From NCBI GenBank assembly GCA_963625535.1, contig CAVFUK010000039.1:1-11807 (forward strand): a stretch of 11,807 bases of DNA. The letters run 5' to 3'. Positions 9,001 to 11,807 of the stretch are shown piece after piece. Numbering within the stretch: position 1 is the stretch's first letter; each line of letters begins with the position of its first letter. A program made the position numbers and the translations under genes. This DNA is from Phocaeicola_A sp963625535. Its GTDB lineage: Bacteria > Bacteroidota > Bacteroidia > Bacteroidales > Bacteroidaceae. The notes under the pieces were generated by a model. The model was not told the DNA's origin, did not search any database, and worked only from the letters and a program-made list of their open reading frames with translations.

Positions 9001-9399
9001 GGTGCCTTCTATCTGCACACTGGCACCGGGCAACGGCTGTCCGTTGCCGTCGTACACGGTGCCACTCACCACCAGGGACTTGCCGGCTTGTGCCTGCGGC
9101 GCGGTGGTCTTGCGCAGGATGACCGTGTTCTTTACGATTTCAAACTCCAACCCTGTGGAGGCGAACACCCTTGCGAGCAGCTGCTGGATGTTCTCGCCCG
9201 TGTACTGTGCGGTGATGGGCGGCACATCCTTCAGCACCTGCTTCTGGTAGACAAAGTCGTACCCTGTCTTCGCCTTCAGGTCGGTAATCACTTGCTCAGC
9301 GGCCTGCCCGTGATAGGCTACCGACACTTGCTGAGCGTGTCCTACAGCACAGACCATCATGAAGGTCCATGCCAACAAACATTTTCCAATCTTGTTCAT
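6082..9399 (-). CDS. susC-like: SusC/RagA-family TonB-dependent transporter with STN signalling domain
   Basis: The 1105-residue protein has a signal peptide ending near GHAQQ (residue ~22). An STN domain (~27-97) follows, then a carboxypeptidase-regulatory-like beta domain (~109-187, with VSGTVYDGNGQPLPGASVQIEGT), a probable TonB box (~189-198, QMQEVVVNGM), the plug (~200-328, with AIYGSKAANGVVVIET at 312-327) and a ~22-strand barrel ending in the aromatic-terminated SFSLQAIF typical of outer-membrane proteins. SusC imports SusD-bound ligand using TonB/ExbBD energy. The STN domain is the hallmark of transporters that also signal to a FecR-type anti-sigma, and both such partners are adjacent. 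The leader before the ATG is A+T-rich without a Shine-Dalgarno, usual for Bacteroidetes. It follows fecR by 50 bp and leads into susD by 13 bp. The length is normal and no truncation is seen. Confidence 0.97.
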   Translation of the reverse strand: MNKIGKCLLAWTFMMVCAVGHAQQVSVAYHGQAAEQVITDLKAKTGYDFVYQKQVLKDVPPITAQYTGENIQQLLARVFASTGLEFEIVKNTVILRKTTAPQAQAGKSLVVSGTVYDGNGQPLPGASVQIEGTRRGFVTDMDGNFSFETPAGSPLTLRFSFVGMKSTSRPFKARGNEHFAVTLEDENAQMQEVVVNGMFTRRAQSFTGSAVAFKKDDLRAVGNTNVLQSLKNLDPSFRFADNLSVGSDPNALPDISLRGQSGFPDLKGEYSTNPNQPLFIVDGFETTLTKVMDMDMNRIASVTLLKDAAAKAIYGSKAANGVVVIETTKPEQGDLRVSYTGSVNFNIADLSSYDLCNAAEKLQVEKNAGLYDYVGYNGAKYWESAVGQYDYNQNYNSTLRSVLEGVDTDWKYQPVRNAVGHKHTLYIEGGSQAFQYGIDLAYNDVEGVMKGSGRETITGGLTFSYRYKKFLLRDNLEVSYNNSQNSPYGSYSSYTQMNPYFRPYDDNGNLIKSYTREDGTTVSNPMWNAFIKTKDQSQYTQFTNNFYAEYRMTQDLKFIGRLGITRQENKTEVFHPASHTDFVGYEDDADLIKRRGTYSYTDGSYYTLSADISASYSKTFADKHLVFANLAWNVSETSEESMSMKAEGFPNDQLSSIGYARAYYKDSAPTSVKNTTRDAGAVAAANYSYDDRYLFDASFRLSGSSQFGSQNRWGKFWALGAGWNIHNEAFMRSVKWVNQLKLRASLGFTGSQNFNSYQSLATWSYYTSTFYNGEAGAYLLAMANNKLKWQRKMDGNIGLDVNLFDNRLNMRFDYYNATTDDLLTDVTIPSSTGFTTYKENLGKVQNLGYEVYASYRVYENKQQHDYVNLYANVVHNSNKIKEISNSLESYNKEQSTTKTSKPITRYEEGQSMTAIWAVPSKGIDPATGKEVYVKKDGTTTFTWDSDDLAICGDTEAKIYGNCGINAYFRGFTFSLGMTYKFGGQLYNQTLVDKVENADLTYNVDRRVFSDRWTQTGDVSRFKDVADTSTTRATQRFVEDNDVWTFSSLNIGYDFDKFKAIKELGFNRLRLSFDMADIAQISSIKIERGTSYPFARSFSFSLQAIF

Positions 9400-9449
9400 A
9401 ACTCTCTCATATATAATTAAATATAATGTTTCCGTGTGTGTCTCTCCCT

Positions 9450-10619
9450 CTACGTGCCTTCGATGGTTACGTGGCGCCCGTCGAGCCGCAGGTGGAGTTT
9501 GCCGCTCTTCTCCAGTATCTCCAGCACGTCCTTGAAGTCGGCGTAGCGGGAGATGGAGCCCATGAAGACGGTCTCCTTCAGCTCCGGCGTGCAGAACTCA
9601 TAGGAGAAGTCGTACCAGCGGCTCAGCGTCTGCATGATCTGCTCCAGCGAGAACTCCTCGAACACGAAGACTCCCTTGCGCCAACTGGTCACCACGTCGG
9701 CGTTGACCGTTTGCACGAAGGTGTTGTCCGACTGTTTGTCGTACTGCGCCTGGCTACCGGGGGTAAGCTTCAGCTCGGCATTGGTGCCGTCGCCGGGCAC
9801 GAGACCGATGCTGCCGGTCACCAGGGTGGTGTAGTTGCGGCGGTCCTCCTCGTAGGCGCAGATGTTGAACTCGGTGCCGTAGACCCGCACGGCCGGTCCG
9901 TCGGTCTCCACGAAGAAGGGCTTCAGGCTGTCCTTGGCCACCTTGAAGTAGGCCTCGCCCTGCAGCGTCACCATGCGCTTGTCTGCGCCGAACGTTTCGG
10001 GGTAGGTCAACTTGGAGTCAGCGTTGAGCCACACCTCCGTACCGTCCTCCAGGGTTATCTTGAACTCTCCCCCGCGTGGGGTCTTCAGTGTGTTCAGCCG
10101 CGGGGTGATGTTCTGCCGGGCTTCAGCCGCATGTTTGCTGAGCTCGTCGGCCACCTGCTGTTCGTCGCTCACCTGCAGGGTGCTGCCATCGTCCATCGTG
10201 AGGGTGGCTTGCGACTGTCCCGGGTGTATCTGGTCGGCGTACCACGCGCGCATGGTAGCCTCGTCCCAGTGCAACGGGTTCTGCGCGGCCCGGTAGTAAC
10301 TCCATGCCGCGAAGGTGACAGCCACCAGGGCCAAGGCTACGGCGGCATAGGTGGTCCAGCGATGTATCGTGATTTGCTTATGCGTGTTCCCGATGCGGGA
10401 CTTCATCTCTCGGAGCGGACGCTCCACGTCCACCAGTTGCAGGCGGCGGTCCTCCAACTGGCGGAACTGCTCGTCCACCAGCCGTTGGTAGGTGGCTTCG
10501 TTGCGCGCGTCCTGTCGCCGCCACTGGTCGAGCCGCTGCTGCTCCTCGCTGCTGAGCTCCATGCCGACTATCTGTCGGTAGATGAGCCGCGAGATTTCTT
10601 CTATCTTCGTACGATTCAT
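9450..10619 (-). CDS. fecR-like: FecR-family anti-sigma factor / signal transducer
   Basis: The 389-residue protein has a cytoplasmic anti-sigma N-terminus (~1-85), one transmembrane helix (~88-109, WTTYAAVALALVAVTFAAW) and a periplasmic part. The FecR domain spans ~178-275, with the characteristic TPRGGEFKITLEDGTEVWLN and the downstream YPETF and GEAYFKV motifs. The C-terminal DUF4974/STN-like domain lies at ~312-387. Such proteins hold or activate an ECF sigma in response to the STN domain of a TonB-dependent transporter. Here it is the first gene of the transporter operon and is divergent from the ECF sigma gene, with 195 bp between the two starts. This differs from the usual same-strand sigma then anti-sigma order. 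It should therefore be under the control of its own sigma, giving feedback (inference). No good housekeeping promoter is visible upstream, consistent with ECF dependence, though I cannot name the ECF site. Confidence 0.95.
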   Translation of the reverse strand: MNRTKIEEISRLIYRQIVGMELSSEEQQRLDQWRRQDARNEATYQRLVDEQFRQLEDRRLQLVDVERPLREMKSRIGNTHKQITIHRWTTYAAVALALVAVTFAAWSYYRAAQNPLHWDEATMRAWYADQIHPGQSQATLTMDDGSTLQVSDEQQVADELSKHAAEARQNITPRLNTLKTPRGGEFKITLEDGTEVWLNADSKLTYPETFGADKRMVTLQGEAYFKVAKDSLKPFFVETDGPAVRVYGTEFNICAYEEDRRNYTTLVTGSIGLVPGDGTNAELKLTPGSQAQYDKQSDNTFVQTVNADVVTSWRKGVFVFEEFSLEQIMQTLSRWYDFSYEFCTPELKETVFMGSISRYADFKDVLEILEKSGKLHLRLDGRHVTIEGT

Positions 10620-10654
10620 ATTCCTATCAGCTTAGCGCCGTGCCATCCGTCCGC

Positions 10655-10678
10655 AGGGGAAGCAAAGCCTCCTCCCCT
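10655..10678 (-). other. Possible hairpin in the fecR leader
   Basis: On the minus strand the segment can fold as GGAGGC-TTT-GCTTCC (10672-10658) with one G-U pair. On the plus strand the same position is an A-C mismatch, so the fold favours the fecR transcript. It lies about 40 nt before the fecR start. A regulatory role is unproven. Confidence 0.3.
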
Positions 10679-10742
10679 ACCTCGGCGCATCACGGGCGTT
10701 TATTAGTAGAACGCAATGAGGGACAAAAAGGACAGCCGAGGT
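10679..10742. repeat. 8-bp inverted repeat in the sigma/anti-sigma divergent region
   Basis: ACCTCGGC (10679-10686) and GCCGAGGT (10735-10742) are perfect inverted copies separated by 48 bp. They lie between the fecR leader and the sigma promoter. They are too far apart for a compact hairpin terminator and could be paired protein-binding half-sites. Chance occurrence is possible at this length. Confidence 0.4.
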
Positions 10743-10760
10743 GAGCTTTTTCTTCAATAT

Positions 10761-10792
10761 TTTCACGATAACGCAAATATTAACTACTTTTG
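10761..10792 (+). promoter_or_regulatory. Bacteroides-type promoter of the ECF sigma gene
   Basis: TACTTTTG (10785-10792) matches the -7 consensus TAnnTTTG exactly. TTTC (10761-10764) is a one-mismatch -33 element at a 20-bp spacing. Transcription should start near 10798-10800, after the in-frame ATG at 10794 and before the ATG at 10815, so it decides the translation start. The sigma gene therefore appears to be expressed by the housekeeping sigma factor rather than by itself. Confidence 0.65.
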
Positions 10793-10814
10793 TATGCACG
10801 TTATTACAGAAGGT

Positions 10815-11390
10815 ATGGATAGGCGCGAGCATCTCTTTTCCGATTTCGTAGCGGGGCATATCGACACGCTCTACCAGTGTCTCTATCCCCAGCTGCTGAC
10901 CTACACGCTACGGCGCCTAGGCAGCGACTTCGCCTTCCTGGCCGAGGACTGCGTGCAGAACAGCATCTTCAAAGCCTACCAGCAGCGCACACAGTTCCGC
11001 ACTGAGCTGTCGCTGAAAGCCTTCCTCTACACTTGCATCCACAACGAGGTGGTCTCCATCCTGCGCAAGCAGTATGCCCAGAACAACTACTACGAGACCC
11101 TGCAGGAGGAGGACACAACCGACTTCGAGAACAGCCTCATCGAGCAGGAGACGCTGCGGTTGCTCCACGAGGCGATGGACAGTCTGCCCCAGAAGTACCG
11201 CACGCTGTTCCACCTGAGCTACGAGAAGCGGATGAAGAACGCCGAGATTGCCGCCGAGCTAGGTGTGTCGGAGAGCGCCGTGAAGAAACAGAAGGCGCAG
11301 TTCATCGAGCTGATGCGCCAGCAACTGCATGGCAAGCTCTCCCTGGAGACCGAAGTGTGGCTCTTCTTCGCCATACTGTCGCAGAGCTGA
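10815..11390 (+). CDS. ECF-family RNA polymerase sigma factor (FecI/SigK-like, Bacteroidetes type)
   Basis: From the ATG at 10815 this is a 191-residue protein, the normal ECF size. Sigma region 2 covers ~10-88, with SDFAFLAEDCVQNSIFKAYQ and the LKAFLYTCIHNEVVSILRK core/-10-recognition segment. Region 4 covers ~115-170, with the helix-turn-helix NAEIAAELGVSESAVKKQK for -35 recognition. There is no region 3 or 1.1. The frame is open upstream to an ATG at 10716 and another at 10794, but the consensus promoter at 10785-10792 places the transcript start beyond both. Family alignment would also begin close to MDRREHLFSDF. It should drive the divergent fecR-susC-susD operon when released or activated by the neighbouring FecR-like protein. 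The pairing is inferred from proximity. No autoregulatory site is visible. Confidence 0.93.
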   Translation: MDRREHLFSDFVAGHIDTLYQCLYPQLLTYTLRRLGSDFAFLAEDCVQNSIFKAYQQRTQFRTELSLKAFLYTCIHNEVVSILRKQYAQNNYYETLQEEDTTDFENSLIEQETLRLLHEAMDSLPQKYRTLFHLSYEKRMKNAEIAAELGVSESAVKKQKAQFIELMRQQLHGKLSLETEVWLFFAILSQS

Positions 11391-11656
11391 CAGCAACACT
11401 TGCCTTTTATACCAATACCCCCTCTTTACCCTACCCGCCGCCACCCAGCGGCAGCTATACCTTATTATATATACTACACCTATTATTATATATAGGCAAC
11501 ACCCAAGCGCACTTTCACGCCCCGGCAAGCTATAACTTATTATATACATAAGGTCTGCTTGCGTAGCCTTACGCCCATCCTTGGATATACAATGAATTTA
11601 TTTTACCTTTAATTTGTTCCGCACCTCACTAAATGTTCATGTTTTTCTAATTAGTC
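11391..11656. other. Gene-free A+T-rich stretch downstream of the sigma gene
   Basis: I see no protein-coding or RNA gene in this part. It contains three small GC-stemmed hairpins: GCAA-CAC-TTGC (11393-11403) followed by CTTTTAT, GCCGC/GCGGC (11437-11441 with 11448-11452), and GCGTA/TACGC (11561-11565 with 11570-11574). The first two may take part in ending the sigma transcript, but none is a strong intrinsic terminator. The A+T content rises sharply compared with the coding DNA to the left. Confidence 0.5.
11449..11550. repeat. Two imperfect ~26-bp A+T-rich direct repeats
   Basis: Copies at 11449-11474 and 11523-11549 share CGGC(A)AGCTATA, then one differing base, then CTTATTATATA, about 74 bp apart. 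The second copy has one extra A and one substitution (C to A). The stretch between them also contains the related TATTATTATATATAGG (11481-11496). The origin and role are unknown. Confidence 0.55.
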
Positions 11657-11687
11657 TTTGCACATAAAGTCTATTTACATACTTTTG
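11657..11687 (+). promoter_or_regulatory. Consensus Bacteroides promoter reading off the right end
   Basis: TTTG (11657-11660), a 19-bp spacer and TACTTTTG (11680-11687) match both elements of the Bacteroides consensus exactly. Transcription should begin near 11693-11695 and run rightward out of the window. The -7 element and start region are flanked by ATTTAC (11673-11678) and its inverse GTAAAT (11694-11699), a possible operator. Confidence 0.75.
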
Positions 11688-11699
11688 CATAAGGTAAAT

Positions 11700-11738
11700 G
11701 TAAGTATTTATGAGTATAGTAGCTAGGAGCATACTTAC
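11700..11738 (+). repeat. 8-bp inverted repeat in the leader of the right-end transcript
   Basis: GTAAGTAT (11700-11707) and ATACTTAC (11731-11738) are perfect inverted copies with a 23-nt spacer. They lie just downstream of the predicted transcription start and could form an mRNA stem or a pair of binding half-sites. ATACTT also occurs within the promoter at 11679-11684. Confidence 0.45.
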
Positions 11739-11783
11739 TAGAACATCGTAGACAATTATATACATTATTATAGTGTTAGATTT

Positions 11784-11807
11784 ATGAATCAAATGGTATT
11801 ATCTATG
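11784..11807 (+). CDS. Probable start of a further gene, cut by window edge
   Basis: ATG at 11784 opens eight codons (MNQMVLSM) before the window ends. It lies about 90 nt after the predicted start of a strong plus-strand promoter and follows an A+T-rich leader, the usual initiation context in this group. No Shine-Dalgarno is evident. Eight residues give no hint of function, and a later ATG (11793 or 11805, same frame) could be the real start. Confidence 0.35.

Noticed and set aside
9418..9425. TATATTTA on the minus strand as an internal promoter for susC.
   Set aside because: One mismatch to the -7 consensus in a purely A/T stretch, and no -33 element upstream. It is more likely the A+T-rich translation leader of susC.
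9411..9436. GGAAAC upstream of susC as an ECF -35 element.
   Set aside because: The distance to the ATG leaves no room for a -10 element and a leader, and a single hexamer of this type is expected by chance.
10774..10781. AATATTTG on the minus strand as a -7 box for fecR.
   Set aside because: It differs from TAnnTTTG at the first base and has no TTG element at the required distance. It also lies inside the sigma promoter spacer.
11479..11496. CCTAT...ATAGG as a terminator or operator.
   Set aside because: The stem is only five pairs around an A/T-only loop, and no U-tract follows.
11391..11807. CRISPR array, tRNA, attachment site or transposon end in the right-hand gap.
   Set aside because: There is no regular repeat-spacer pattern, no cloverleaf with a CCA-end region, no transposase fragment and no terminal inverted repeats with a target duplication.

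Overview
The window looks like a chromosomal piece from a Bacteroidales bacterium (Bacteroides/Prevotella/Alistipes-like). It carries a SusC/SusD outer-membrane uptake locus, a FecI/FecR-type sigma/anti-sigma pair, and promoters of the Bacteroides TTTG-N19..20-TAnnTTTG form. Genes lack clear Shine-Dalgarno sequences. Coding DNA is G+C-rich at third codon positions, while the intergenic gaps, especially the right end, are A+T-rich. The genus cannot be fixed by eye.

Layout, right to left along the minus strand: fecR-like anti-sigma (9450-10619), susC-like TonB-dependent transporter with an N-terminal STN signalling domain (6082-9399), susD-like surface lipoprotein (4620-6068), DUF4843 lipoprotein (3852-4601), PKD-like-family lipoprotein (2328-3824) and a TlpA/ResA-type periplasmic thiol oxidoreductase (1206-2318). 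Gaps are 50, 13, 18, 27 and 9 bp, so this is very probably one operon. It ends in two hairpins (1159-1180, 1091-1142). Beyond them is a separately promoted, left-truncated BNR/Asp-box (sialidase-fold) lipoprotein gene (1-979). Facing away from fecR on the plus strand is the ECF sigma factor gene (10815-11390). The last ~420 bp are A+T-rich and hold short repeats, another good Bacteroides-type promoter and probably the first codons of a further gene.

How the genes fit together: the SusC barrel and SusD lid import a bound ligand across the outer membrane, and the DUF4843 and PKD-like lipoproteins are likely extra surface subunits. Ligand binding is probably signalled through the STN domain to the periplasmic half of FecR, whose N-terminus controls the ECF sigma, which then activates the fecR-susC operon. 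The sigma gene has its own housekeeping-type promoter and is divergent, so the anti-sigma travels with the target operon rather than with its sigma. No polysaccharide hydrolase, lyase or sulfatase lies within the operon. As I recall, the SusC-SusD-plus-two-lipoproteins set resembles the B. thetaiotaomicron BT2261-BT2264 complex found with bound peptide, so a peptide or other non-glycan substrate should be considered. This is a well-formed example of a known class. The less ordinary points are the divergent sigma arrangement, a cysteine-rich lipoprotein next to a thiol oxidoreductase, and several unexplained short repeats at promoters.
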